Origin: Rhipicephalus microplus
Lineage: Eukaryota > Arthropoda > Arachnida > Ixodida > Ixodidae
Assembly (NCBI RefSeq): GCF_043290135.1
Contig: NC_134710.1
Location: forward strand, 1,116,001 to 1,180,000
DNA length: 64,000 nt
Reading direction: 5' to 3'
The translations under genes were made by a program, and so were the position numbers. The notes below the pieces were generated by a model. The model did no database searches. It was not told the DNA's origin and saw only the letters and a list, made by a program, of their open reading frames with translations. Of the stretch, positions 23,084 to 33,738 are shown one piece after another. The number at the start of each line of letters is the position of its first letter. The first letter of the stretch is position 1.

Positions 23084-23755
23084 TTGCGCCATGTACTGCT
23101 AGGGTTGCCAGCTCTGGAAGCATTAGGAGTTATTAAGTTCGCTGACTCTGTCGCTGAGAAAAAGTCTGGCTACGAGGTTTTGTGCCCTCAGGTTTATGAA
23201 GACTTAGGCTGTATGCCCGGGGAGTATAAAATCAGGCTAAAACCAGACGCAGTTCTTTTTGCAGTAAGCGCACCACGCAGGATTCCTATACCGCTTCAGG
23301 AACCTGTGAAGCGGGAACTTGATAAGATGGAACAAAGGGGCGTAATTCGGGCAGTCGAAGAGCCAACTGAATGGTGTGCCGGCGTTCTCCCCGTACAAAA
23401 GCCCTTGGGAGACGTAAGGATCTGTGTCGACCTTACGCAGTTGAACAAGTTTGTCCTAAGAGAAAGGTATACGTTGCCTACTGTAGACCAAGCACTAGGC
23501 GCACTTGCCGGCGCGAAATGGTTTTCCAAACTAGATGCAAATTCCGTATTCCACCAGATGCGACTCAGCAAGGCCTCAAAACTACTGACCACGTTCATTA
23601 TGCCATTTGGGCGGTACTGTTTCACTCGGTTGCCGTTTGGTATTACTTCAGCCCCAGAGTACTTTCAAAGGAGAATGTCTGAAATCCTGGCAGGCCTTCC
23701 TGGTGTCGTCAATCTGATGGATGATAATCTCAGGCAACAGCATAGAGCAACATGA
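23084..23755 (+). pseudogene. Gypsy-B reverse transcriptase
   Basis: 224-codon open frame. It begins with the protease-end block LLGLPALEALGVI, then RELDKMEQRGVIRAVEEPTE, WCAGVLPVQKPLGDVRICVD, LTQLNKFVLRERYTLPTVDQ, AKWFSKLDANSVFHQMRLS and LPFGITSAPEYFQRRMSEIL. The catalytic box reads NLMDDN and keeps both aspartates. A frameshift directly after it (RQQHRAT, stop) moves the rest into the 23721 frame. LDANSVFHQ has V where G is usual. Confidence 0.92.
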
Positions 23756-24257
23756 TTCTAGGCTATCGAATGTCTTAGCTAGGTTGGTCCAGTCTAACGT
23801 TACGCTTAACAAAGTAAAGTGTGTATTTGGAGCACGAAGCATGAGCTTTTTGGGTAATTTTCTAAGTGAAGAAGGCGTACAGCCTGATCCAGCTAAACTC
23901 GGAGCCTTTAAAGAGCTGAATTTACCCTCGAATATTTCACAATTGCGCAGTGTTCTTGGCATGGCCAATCACCTAGGCCGCTTTTTGCCGAACTTAGCGC
24001 AAACCACTGCCCCACTATGGGCGCTTTTGCAGAAAGAGACTGAATGGGTTTGGGGTCCATCTCAGAACACAGCTTTCGATAGCTTAAAAGCTCTCATCTG
24101 CTCAGCAAAGTGTATGGCCATGTACGACCCACGACTTCCCACAATTCTTTCGGCGGATGCCTCTTCGTTTGGTCTTGGGGCCGTCCTTTTCCAAAAACAA
24201 CGTAATGGTGAGCGCTGCTCAATAGCGTTCGCTTCAAGGTCATTGACCTTGAAGTGA
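23721..24257 (+). pseudogene. Gypsy-B RT thumb and RNase H
   Basis: Continuation in a new frame: VKCVFGARSMSFLGNFLSEE, GVQPDPAKLGAFKEL and LRSVLGMANHLGRFLPNLAQ (RT connection), then YDPRLPTILSADASSFGLGA with the RNase H aspartate (SADAS). It ends at a TGA after SRSLTLK, where the catalytic-Glu segment (YAQIEMEAL in another frame, near 24262) should follow. Confidence 0.9.
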
Positions 24258-24339
24258 ATGCTATGCGCAAATCGAAATGGAGGCACTAGCATTAACATCA
24301 GCTGCTGAAAGATTTGACGAATATATATGAAGTATCGAT

Positions 24340-25257
24340 GTGCCATTCGAAACAGATCACAAACCTCTTGTCTTGTTGCTCGGTAAAATGCCTATCGATT
24401 TGTTGATGCCAAGAGTGCAGCGCTTCAGAATGCGGTTGATGTGGTATCAATTTGAAATTGTGTACGTTCCCGGCAAAAGCTTGATTACGGCGGACGCTCT
24501 TCTACGAGCGCCGATGAAAGCAGATAATCTCGCCGGTGAACTGACCCTCTCGGAAGTCTCGTCATTAGTTAAATCTTGTGTTCAAGGGCTTCAAACGGGC
24601 GACAATTTTGTTAACAGAGTACGTGATGCTCAAAAGACTGATGTTGTTTGTCAGGCCTTTCTGAAGTTGTGTCGCCAAGGTTGGCCAGAAAACCCAAAAC
24701 TTCTTTGCTACCTAGCTCCGTACTGGCAGGAACGTGCCGTAATTGCCGAATGCAATGGCATGTTGCTAAAGGGGACTAGATTGGTAGTACCTCAATTCCT
24801 AAGAAAAGAAGTACTAACCAAGCTCCATGATGGGCATCAGGGCATCTCAAAGACAAGAGCTTTGGCGAAAGAACTAGTCTGGTGGCCAGGCCTCGGCGAA
24901 CAACTCGCACGGCAAGTAAAAGAATGTGTTACTTGTGCACGGTTCGTCACCCAGAACTGCGAGCCGTTGATCTCAACCTTAACGTCAAGTTTCGCGTGGG
25001 AACGAGTTGGGGTCGACTTGTGTTTTGTCAACAACTGTCACTACCTTGTCGTGGTCGACTATCTGTTGCGGTATCCGGAAGTAGCCCTTCTTCCCTCAAC
25101 GAAAACTGGTGTGGTTATAGAAATGCTAAAAAGCATTTTTGCACGTCATGGTATTCCGGAGACCGTAGTGACAGATAATGAACCGCAGTTTTCTTGTACC
25201 AAGTTTGAGAAGTTTGCCCATGGTTACGGCTTTGGTCATGGTCCCTGCAAGCCCTAG
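24340..25257 (+). pseudogene. Gypsy-B RNase H end and integrase N-half
   Basis: 305-codon frame. It starts with FETDHKPLVLLLGKMPIDLL (RNase H end) and VPGKSLITADALLRAP. The integrase zinc domain has H--H in KLHDGHQGISKTRALAKELV and C--C in VKECVTCARF. The core gives WERVGVDLCFVNNCHYLVVV (first Asp) and GIPETVVTDNEPQFSCTKF (second Asp). A frameshift near 25230 ends it before the catalytic Glu, which lies in the next frame. Confidence 0.92.
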
Positions 25258-25921
25258 GTACCCTCAGACTAATGGGGAAGTAGATCGCATGGTTCAAACG
25301 ATTAAGCGCCTGATACTCAAATTTAAGGACCCATACTTGGCTCTGCTTGCCTACAGGGCAACTCCAGGCGTCCTCGGCTCTAGCCCGGCGGAAATCCTTA
25401 TGGGCCGGCATCTTCGGACAAGAGTTCCAATGGCACCGCAGCTCCGTGATCCAGTGCAGCCACCTCTGCTTACTCTTGCGACCAAAGACAGAGCCAACAA
25501 AAAGTTGCAAGCTAAGTACTATAAGAAACGCCACCAAGCCAAGAAGTTGAATAAACTAACACCAGGTGATTCTGTGTGGGTAACGGATATGAAAGCCAGA
25601 GGAACTGTGCTAGCGACAGCCGCTACTCCCCGTTCCTACATGATACGAACCGAGAATGGGGTTACGCTGCAGCGTAACCGACGAATGCTGAACCGCATGC
25701 CACAACAGAGGAAGCGTGAAGCCAGCTACGAATTCCCAAACGAAAGCGAGTCAGCCTGCTTGGTTTCGACGGAAAGGGTGCCACCCGCCGCCTCATCGTC
25801 AGCTTCAGTGCCTACAGATTCTGAGGCTGTGATTTCCACGTCACTACCTTCCGCTTCCGTGACTGTGACCAGGTCTGGCAGAGAAATTAAGTGGTCGGTC
25901 CACTACGGTATTGATGAATAA
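25178..25921 (+). pseudogene. Gypsy-B integrase C-half and tail
   Basis: Open to 25921 after the shift. From about 25240 it reads PRYPQTNGEVDRMVQTIKRL (catalytic Glu in NGEV), LALLAYRATPGVLGSSPAEI, LMGRHLRTRVPM, then a basic tail KKRHQAKKLNKLTPGDSVWV and a serine-rich end. It stops about 100 bases before the right LTR. The part before 25240 overlaps the previous frame and is not meaningful. Confidence 0.9.
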
Positions 25922-26025
25922 GCTTTTGTTCGTGGTTCGTTACCACTAAGGGTTCTGGGTTTTGTTCATGTGTGAATGTTCTGAATTACACGTGCAAAAC
26001 CACTGTTATTTTGCAAAAGGGGGGA

Positions 26026-26251
26026 TGTGCCGGAATGTGTTTCCTGTGTGCTGAAAGCGCGCTCCTACATGACGCGCCGATTCCCCGTGCCTGGCCCATG
26101 AATGGAAACACGTGGTACTGACGTCACAGTTGCTACTTAAACCACCGCGAAATAAACGGCGGGACTTTTCTTGCTTGCCTATCGCCTAGACTGCCGTCGC
26201 CTCCTTTCTTTCACCGATCACCGACTGATAGCGGCGGGCGCCGCTACGACA
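26026..26251 (+). repeat. Gypsy-B right LTR
   Basis: 226 bp partner of 21648-21872. It begins tgtgccggaatgtg right after the purine tract and ends gctacgaca, after which the RTE sequence (agatgcag...) resumes. It contains aataaacggcgg like the left copy. Confidence 0.92.
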
Positions 26252-26432
26252 AGATGCAGTGATTATATACCTTCCTCTTGAGGGATAGTAGAAATATACC
26301 TGTCAAGATTTGAGAGTGCTTACCAAATGTGCTCCACCCCATTCTTACTCATTTAGGTACTTCAATCTCGTGGTTTGGCTACACGGTTATTACCTGTTTT
26401 AAGTAGATGTAGTCTTTTACAACTTTAAGTGC

Positions 26433-26585
26433 GTGGAGGCGGTAATGTTGTAGGCCCGTGTACTCAGATTTGGGTGCACGTTAAAGAACCCCAGGTGGTC
26501 AAAATTTTCGGAGCCCTCCACTACAGCATCTCTCATAATCAAATAGTGGTTTTGGGACGTTAAACCCCACAAATCAATCATCAAT
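26433..26585 (+). mobile_element. tRNA-derived SINE in the RTE LINE
   Basis: SINE in forward orientation, lacking its tRNA-like head. It starts at gtggaggcggtaatg, passes tgtaggcccgtgtactc and gttttgggacgttaaacccc, and ends in an aatcaatcat tail. It is flanked by a perfect 14-bp duplication, acaactttaagtgc (26419-26432 and 26586-26599). It breaks the 3' part of the RTE RT frame. Confidence 0.93.
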
Positions 26586-27127
26586 ACAACTTTAAGTGCA
26601 CTACTACCTATCTCGAAGCTCTGTTCTTTTCTGAGGTTGTTGTACATTACTTTTGTTTTCTGCAGTTTAATTTTAAGGCCTACCTTTCTGCTCTCCTTTG
26701 CTAACTCCGTAATTATGAGTTGCAATTCGTCCCCTGAATTACTCAGCAATGCAATGTCATCGACAAAGCGCAGGTTAGTAAGGTGCTCTCCATTACCTCT
26801 TATTCTTAACTCTTCCCACTCTAGGCCTCTCAAAACCTCCTGTAAGCACGTGGTAAATAGCATTGGCGAAATTGTATCCCCCTGCCTTACACCCTTCTTG
26901 ATTGGTATTTTGTTTCTTTCTTTATGGAGCACTATGGTGGCAGTTGATCCCCTGTAGATTTCTTCCAGGATGTTTATATATGCTTCATTGACACCCTGAA
27001 TCCGCAGTGTCTGCATGACTGCTGATATTTTTTCTGCGTATATTATCGAGCCTCGAATAAAGGTTGTCATTCTTTCGCCCAACTGATGTCGGCCTGTTAA
27101 TGCGTCAATATGCAGCACGGCGATACA

Positions 27128-28300
27128 TGGTGTCGGATGTGTTAGACGCGCCCGGCGACGCCCTAACGAGAATCAAGTTTTGGAAGCTACGGCACAGGAA
27201 TATATCTTCTCAAGCCTTCCAGACCCTCTTCAGATCACAGGTGACATCTCCAACAACTGCAAGCTATTTAAGCAAGAGCTAGAGCTTTACTTTAAAATAG
27301 TGAAACCCTGATACGAACCTCTGAGCGATGCTGCAAAGACTGCACTACTGCCGACCTTGGCCAGTGATGAAGTTCTCGAAAAATTTAACAATTTACCTTT
27401 TAATCAAAATGAAAGCAGAGAAGATTACAAGACCGTCGTTGAAATTGCTCAGACAAATTAAGTACCATCATCATCATCAGCCTGACTACGTTCACTGCAG
27501 GACAAAGGCCTCTTCCATGTTCCGCCAGTTAACCCAGTCCTGTGCTTGCTGCTGCCAATTTATACCCGCAAACTTCTTAATCTCACCTGCCCACCTAAAC
27601 TTCTGTCTCCCCCTAACCCGCTTGCCTTCTCTCAAGTGTACGAACAGTACACTTAAGAGAACAGTCTTAAATTAAGTATACGAACAGTATTTGTTCCGGA
27701 ACAAAATGCAGGCTACAGGCGAGACAATCAAACACTGTACACGGCATGACGAAACAGGCCCGACAATGCAATTTCGTAGGGTTGGCTGACTCCATGATTC
27801 TCGGTCAAATAGTAATTGGCATCTATAATGAAACACTACACATGAAGCTTTTTGAAGAAACCAGCAAGCAATGGCTAAAGCGAAGTGAATGTGCAAGACA
27901 TTCAAAGCAGCAGCACTCTAAAATGAAGCATGGGCGTCGTTTTTGAACAAATAGATCTGGTTTAGATGACACAAGAGAGAAAATGGCCTCAAGGCATACC
28001 CAAGAACTCCAGGTGCGGAAGGGTGCACAAGCCATGAAACTGTCCAGCTTACGAAAAAAAACTTGCAGGTTTGGCACAAGGCCAAAGCAATGAATGCGAT
28101 AGTAACACATCGGAATGTTATACAAAGTAGGGCTAGAGTATTTATGAACCATACGAAATGTAGTGAACATGGTCAACGGTTCATTGAGCGGCAGGGTTTC
28201 TTGCACGAGCAACAGCACGTTCTTCCTGTGCCTCGGCACATATGCGAGTGCAACTTGCTTCAGTACGACTAGGATTTTGTTGGAGCTGTTCCACAGGTGT
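27128..28300 (+). pseudogene. Gypsy-C gag fragment, interrupted
   Basis: Third Ty3/gypsy relic on the plus strand. A possible primer-binding site (tggtgtcgg) is at 27129. Then come, in shifting frames, SLPDPLQITGDISNNCKLFK, ELELYFKIVKP and SREDYKTVVEIAQTN. After the RTE tail insertion (27465-27668) gag resumes as FVGLADSMILGQIVIGIYNE and TLHMKLFEETSKQWLK. Near 28035 a broken knuckle region reads HKP-NCPAYEKKTCRFG. Stops are frequent and no pol or LTR is seen. Confidence 0.7.
27465..27668 (-). mobile_element. RTE LINE 3' tail inserted in gypsy-C
   Basis: About 200 bp of the RTE 3' end, reverse oriented, beginning with the (CAT)n tail and cagcctgactacg and matching 21226 onwards. It is flanked by a 10-bp duplication, aaattaagta (27455-27464 and 27669-27678). 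It is a strongly 5'-truncated insertion. A short inverted stretch (gtgtacgaacagtacact) lies at its 5' end. Confidence 0.88.
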
Positions 28301-28722
28301 TCGTACAACACGCGGTGGCATCATAAAGGCTGAACTATATACAGCATTCTCGCCAGCGTTTGTCCAGCGTTTCCTTCTTTGGCGTCAGTCGATGATGATA
28401 CCGGTGACGATAGCGAAATGTACAGTTCCAACGCATCTGACCAAAACATCCACCTCAGATTGTCCCAGACATTGCAGTGTGGGTGTCAATGCTGGTAGCA
28501 GCTGGATGGTGGGAGAAGCTTGGTTACTTGCTTGTTCCTTCATATATGACTCCGACCCACCACGTGAGATTGGCCATGAAACTGGAACTTAATGCATAAA
28601 AGCATAACAGCATAAGTACAAGCTAGACATATAAGTGACATGGAAAGAACGAGCAGCGAGGCATCACTGGTTCGAATCTCCGGTCGAGTACATTGGATTT
28701 TTTTCTTTGTGCTTTTTGTACA
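28301..28722. other. Unassigned stretch with tRNA-like B box
   Basis: No gene. Near 28665 there is a Pol III B-box-like sequence (actggttcgaatctccgg) followed by a T-run, which could be the remains of another tRNA-derived SINE. The first part may be decayed gypsy-C protease sequence. Confidence 0.3.
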
Positions 28723-28724
28723 TA

Positions 28725-30248
28725 CAGTCAATTTCTCTTAAACGGAACTCGAAGGGGATCCAGAAAACTGTTTCATTTATCAGAAGTTCATTTAAGCAAA
28801 GTAAACTGATTTAATGAACCAAAACCTTTATTCAAATTGCACAAACTTCACGTTACTCATGTGGATGAGTTGGAGAAAAAAAGCAGTGAAGGGTGGTTTG
28901 TTGGGCAAGCTTGAGTTGTTTCTTCACAAGGTACGCGCCCATGCCTGACAAACTAGCCAGAAATTCTGGACAAGCCTCATGCTTAAAATAGCAATGCAAA
29001 AGTTCAACAGGCTCTTTAGCTGATCTGTCTGGGGGCACCGCTGCACTGGCAATATATTGTCATAACATTCATCACTGGAAGATTGATCCTCATCCTGCCC
29101 TTCGGCAATCATTTCCTCGGCAGTATCCTTACAACAGGTATGAACATTTTCATCAATTGATTCGTAGCCCTGCAGCATGAAAGGGGCAGAGGGCACGACC
29201 TGACTGGCCTCAATGTCGGCATCAGCAGGGCATTCTTCATCAGGTACTGCTTCTTGCACTTGAAAGCCAGCGTGTTAAAGGCATCTGTGTATTTGAAGGT
29301 GTTGAACGCCTTTGAACAACATGAGTGCCTTGATTTTCCTATGGCCAACAGCTTCAATGTCTCATCTTCTGCCATGTTTGCACCCACCAGTACAGACATG
29401 TGATCTTTACTGTGTTTTTCTCTACTACAGGATTCGCTTTGGAAGGCGAGTCTTCGATGGAAGCGCCTTATAAAAAAAAAACCCATCTCGTCGACGATGA
29501 AAACGTGTCATGGCTCAAAAAGCTCATCAAAATTTCCTTATGTGAAACCTGTTGCCAGTCAGTGCAAATGTCCCTGTTGACTGTAGCACTCTCACCCGAG
29601 ATTGCTTTCAATACTAGGCCATGGCGTTTTTTGAAGTGGCTGAGCCATCTGTCGTTTAGGGCGAAGTTCTGAACACCCATTTGCATGACGATTTCTCGAG
29701 CTTTCTGCTCGAGAATTGGTCCGCTTATGGGCGGATTGGAACTCCATGCACGCTTGAACCACAGAAAAAGAACTTTTGCTAGTTCTTCATAAGGCGTCGC
29801 CCGCATCAGCCTCTGTTTAGAGGTAAAGGTCCCGCTTACAGCACCTTCAATCTTTTCTCTGTCATTCCACATTCACAACAGCGTCGATTTAGGGATGTAT
29901 TTTTTCACCACCTCCACCTTGAGCAGGTTGCTTCCATCGAGCTCCTGAAGAAGTTGGAGCTTCTTTTCATGCAAGAGTGCATGGTGCGGCCACTTCCTCC
30001 CCATCGGGACACCGTGATCCACCGCACCTAGCCACACAAATAGGCCTAACACACAACGGACTCGCCAACTCGGCTCCTGCAGCCAGCACAAGCGAGAATA
30101 GCTACTGGATTGGCTTGTCTCGAGGTGTTGCCATGGTTGTGATACCACCTTTTTTTTTTAGCGTTTGTGCCATTTAACCAATAACCAATAATTTAACCAC
30201 CGCAGGTGACTAATAAGCAGCGTTTCGATTAACCGATGAATTTTACTG
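28725..30248 (-). mobile_element. Tigger/pogo-like DNA transposon, decayed
   Basis: Minus-strand unit. The left end (cagtcaatttctcttaaacg, preceded by TA at 28723-28724) and right end (reading inward cagtaaaattcatcggttaa) are imperfect TIRs of the CAGT...ACTG type seen in pogo/Tigger elements. Between them lie transposase remnants at 28924-30148. The right-flank TA is not preserved, so the right end is less sure. The unit is bounded on the right by another Tigger-like element at 30526. Confidence 0.72.
28924..30148 (-). pseudogene. Tigger transposase remnant
   Basis: CENP-B/Tigger-type transposase. In transcription order: an HTH_psq start (KLQLLQELDGSNLLKVEVV, KKYIPKST); a CENPB-type HTH (MRATPYEELAKVLFLWFKRA, FALNDRWLSHFKKRHGLVLK); the first DDE region (FIVDEMGFFF near 29490) broken by a long A/T homopolymer frameshift; then CSREKHSKDHMSVLVGANMA and KLLAIGKSRHSC. 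It then jumps directly to an acidic C-terminal tail. The second-D block (DNC-AH) is absent, so there is an internal deletion. Non-functional. Confidence 0.85.
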
Positions 30249-30525
30249 CACTAGACAATCCGAAGTTGTTCAGCAACTGCGTGTTGTGCATGTACGTGTC
30301 AGGAGCAAACAGAGTAAACTCCGCTTGGTTGGCGTCCAGTCTATGCCGCGGGGCACGAGGTCGACTCATGCTTGCCTCAGCGCCGAATCGGACTGGAATC
30401 GGTAAAACTTGCACCTGTTTTCTCCCATTTCACTGGTGCTTGCCAATTCACAGGGCAAAATATTGGCACCATGACAACAAATTCGAAATAAAACGATTCC
30501 TTTTCCCCCCTAATAAGCATATATA

Positions 30526-31592
30526 CAGTCGAATCTCGATAATTTGATCTGGAAGGGGCCCGAAAATTTGTTCGAAATAATGAAAGCTAAATAAACGGAG
30601 GGCTCTCCATGCAGTGGCACATGTGCATTGTGCTAAAACACGAGGGGGAAGTTTCAAAAGAGTTACATTTATTCCCAAATCACAGGACATCCGTTATTAA
30701 TTGAAGTATACGCAGTGGTACGCATCTGCACACGTTTGCCTTGCAGCTAAAATATCAATTTCGCACGCAGCTAGCAAAGCATTTCTACTTCGTCTTCAGT
30801 TCTCCTGGCAAGAGAAGTTACGCGCAGAAATGTCCAGCGCCGACACTTTCTAAAGACGACAACGACTACGTAGCGGAGCTTTCCGCTCTCCACTACGCAG
30901 CCGCAGCATGGCCAGCACATGACGAGAAAGGAGGAGCGTCTCCACGCAGAGAGAAGCAGATCGGCATTTGAGAGAAAACCAACACTCCACGGCAGCTTTT
31001 TTTTTTTGCTTTGCTCTCTTCGCTGGCGTCGTTGAAAGGAGAAGGGTTACGTGGCAGGGACGGGAAAGGGTGACACCGGCGCGTGAGAGAACCTCCCCTT
31101 CCTTCAAGGCGCAGAGCCGTGCTCCCACAAGGGGCAAGGGCTGCAGAAGATACTGCCTTTTTCCTTTCCTTCAACCACACATTCATTTAACCCAGCGACA
31201 GCTTTTTTTTTTTTCCTCTCTCTTTTGCACGTGGCGTTGGAAGCAGAAGGGTCTTTACGTGGCAGACATGGAAAAGGGAGAAGCGTGATACGGGTGCGTC
31301 GCATATCCGCATTTGAGAGAGAGCAAACATTCCACCGCAGCCTTTTCTTTCCTTTTCATTTCCTTCGCGGGCAGCGTTGAGGTGTCACAAGTGCCGCAGT
31401 GGGATTGGGCGGGGTGCTGAGAGCATTTTTCGAGCGCGGTATGTTCGAATTAACTGTCATAAGTGCTTGGGTGTTCGAATTACCGGGCGTTTTTGCCCAT
31501 TGGAATACACATAGCTTTTATGGGACCTCATCGTGCGTTCGAATTAATCGGAAGTTCGAATTAAGCGTGTTCGAATAAATGAGATTCGACTG
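30526..31592. mobile_element. Non-autonomous Tigger-like element
   Basis: 1067-bp unit bounded by TA (30524-30525 and 31593-31594). Left end cagtcgaatctcgataattt; right end reads inward cagtcgaatctcatttattc. The first 14 bases are shared. The inner ends carry repeated ttcgaatta motifs. There is no transposase frame; the two internal purine/pyrimidine-rich blocks (30960-31360) look like a diverged internal duplication (gagagaaaaccaacactccac / gagagagcaaacattccac). Confidence 0.85.
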
Positions 31593-31594
31593 TA

Positions 31595-32001
31595 TTGTAT
31601 TCACGTGTGCGTACACTATTCCAGACTCTGCGAGCTCACTTCACAGGTATGCTGGATGACAGTGACCGCACGACAGCACTGTGCGAGCAGACACTCGAGA
31701 GGGCGACATGCAAGCTGCAACTTTTTGTGTTTTGATGCTTGACGTCATTTAAACCTTGCCAAACTGCTGCGTGAAGTCATCAGGATTAGTACTGTAGCCC
31801 GATGTCACGTTAGTGTCGTTGTTGGTAGGTGCACTGCGAGAAATTCGACTTTAATATTGAAATAAAATGCCTTATCAGCATTTGCTGAGCATCACATTTG
31901 CTCAGAGCTGTCTCAGTACACAGGAGATTTTTATGGCAAAGTAAAATTGCCTCCGAAAAAAGTGTAAGTACCCCTTTATTAAAGATTTTGAGACACCTAA
32001 T
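31595..32001. other. No feature seen
   Basis: About 400 bases between two Tigger-like elements. No coding, SINE or TIR signal recognised; AT-rich towards the right. Confidence 0.5.
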
Positions 32002-32003
32002 TA

Positions 32004-33699
32004 CAGTGTAGACCACTTGTAACGTAACTGCTTATAGTGTAGAACTGCTTACAATGCAGCCTTTTCCAATCCCGTTTACCTTCCTATAAAATTTCATGTA
32101 TACGCATACCACTTATTGTGCAGTCCCCTAAGATGATAGACCGGTTATAATGCGGTTGTCAGGAATTGTTTGTGACAAACGCGATAGCGAGTAGCGCTGG
32201 GTGAGCCGCTGGGAAGCAAACGACCAGGTCGTTACGGAGGAGGAGGGGACGCGGTGTGAACGAACGAAGGGTGAAAAGCAGGAAAAGAAAATGAAAAAGA
32301 AAAGACTGTGGGCACTGCGCAGGCTTGGCAAGTAAGGGAAGAGGACGGTTGCCTCGGTGACCGATAAGCCTTTGCACCTGTGCCGATGCAGCTACGGCGT
32401 ACTATATCGCTAGCGTGGCTTCGGCCGCACGCCGCTCAACGTGGAAAGTGCGATCCCATCCTATCAACTATATGTGTTTATCAGTTTCCTGTCGGGAAAA
32501 ACGTCGTCGTTAACGAACTCGCAACAAATGTCGTGTTTGCTTCCTCGTCCGTATATTTATTTTTATTTACATAATACTGCAGGCCCAGTGAAGGGCCCAA
32601 GCAGGAGGGACGTATTTACAAAGCTCGTAATAAGGACAACAGAAGATCAAGAACATGAAAAGCGCGAAGAATAAGGACATAACTCAAACAATGAACAAGA
32701 AAGACATTTAACACTTTAACAATACAGGTCAAGATACAATATGTTCAATTGGGTCTATGCTATTTATGAATAATGCTGGTAATTGATTACATTCGGTTAC
32801 AGTGTGCGGGAAAAAGGAGAATTTGAAAATGTTAGTTCTAGCATTGAAGGGCGTTAGAGAGTCGGCATATTGAAAACCTTTTATGGTTTTATGACACGAG
32901 CTTTCACTTTTGCTGCCAATGCGCTGTCGTACGTAAGCGTGGCGAGTTGTCGACCGTCGTTGCTCGTCTCCCGGCCATGAACGCGAACTTCGTATCATGC
33001 ATGCGGTTCTTGGTTCACTGCTAGTGCGATCTTTTTGACGCTGAATCCCTATTTTTTGGACAAGCTTTCCGCAACATCATACCAAACAGAAAACTAAGCC
33101 TAATCGGCATTGGTAGCACTTTGATCGGTAGCCGTCGCGTGAATAAGTTGCGGTTTGGTACTGAAACAACGACTCTTTTAGTGGTGGCCGCACTTGACGG
33201 GAAGGGATACGTATAGTTAAATGAAAACGAGGGCGACATGCGTAGCGCTCAAATCGTGGTTCACGATTCAAATGCGATGTCTTAAATCGGGTGCGCACGT
33301 GAAATCGAATGGGTGGCGTCTTTCAATGCGTCAAATTCTGGACGTAATTCAACATAGTTTCTGTGTAATGCGCATGATCGAGGTGGTCTGGTAGTCGGGT
33401 CGGCTAATTTCCACGATGGTGCTTTCATTCGTTAGACACCCCCCCCCCCCTTTCGGGCTCATTTCATTGGCAATGCGTGTCTTTGGACGTTAAATTTTTT
33501 TAACATTCAGAAATTTAAATGTTAGCAAGCACGCATCACATATTTAAATTCTCGGACACGCGAAGCTCTATGCTCAACACGTTTTGCGCATGTGCGGCCC
33601 TTAAAAAAACGAAAAGGGTTGTTTTGGTTATAGTGCGGGATCGATTATAGTGCGGATATTCACGACTCCCGTGACTTACGTTATAAGCGGTCTATACTG
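32004..33699. mobile_element. Non-autonomous Tigger-like element next to an abLIM exon
   Basis: 1696-bp unit bounded by TA (32002-32003 and 33700-33701). Left end cagtgtagaccacttgtaac; right end reads inward cagtatagaccgcttataac, 17 of 20 matching. Subterminal repeats include cttatagtg and gttataatgcgg / ggttatagtgcgg. There is no transposase; the interior contains a LINE tail fragment (32560-32998). It ends 39 bases from the abLIM exon at 33739. Confidence 0.87.
32560..32998 (-). pseudogene. CR1/Jockey-like LINE tail fragment
   Basis: Minus-strand frame ending at 32729 reads TPFNARTNIFKFSFFPHTVT and ECNQLPALFINSIDPIEHIVS, the usual end of Jockey/CR1-type RT proteins (RTN--K-SFFPRT---WN-LP). 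The sequence to 32560 is the 3' untranslated region. It is nested inside the Tigger-like element at 32004-33699. No catalytic RT motifs remain. Confidence 0.75.
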
Positions 33700-33738
33700 T
33701 ATAAAAATACAAGAAAGAAACATGCAGCCTAAACTGAC

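Larger units (their letters stand above)
21648..26251 (+). mobile_element. Gypsy-B: LTR-flanked Ty3/gypsy element
   Basis: Complete-length element (4.6 kb) with two LTRs of 225 and 226 bp beginning tgtgccggaatgtg and ending tacgaca. A probable primer-binding site (tggtgtcagaag) follows the left LTR and a purine tract (gcaaaaggggggа-like, near 26010-26025) precedes the right one. Gag, knuckle, protease, RT, RNase H and integrase are all present on the plus strand with only a few frameshifts and stops, so it is younger than gypsy-A but still defective. The style is that of the mag / K02A2.6-like lineage. It entered the RTE LINE. No clear target duplication is visible. Confidence 0.92.
21226..27110 (-). 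mobile_element. RTE-type LINE, split by gypsy-B and a SINE
   Basis: Minus-strand RTE-like non-LTR element in two pieces, 21226-21647 and 26252-27110, that join collinearly when gypsy-B (21648-26251) is removed. The 3' end has a (CAT)n tail. The piece 26417-27110 holds the RT: GVRQGDTISPMLFTTCLQEV and LRFVDDIALLSNSGDEL (catalytic FVDD), then VGLKIKLQKTKVMYN. The piece 21226-21647 holds the RT end: YGAETWRLTKRV, RADWIREETGVK and WTMTGHVARR. It is 5'-truncated before the endonuclease. A SINE lies at 26433-26585. Confidence 0.87.
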
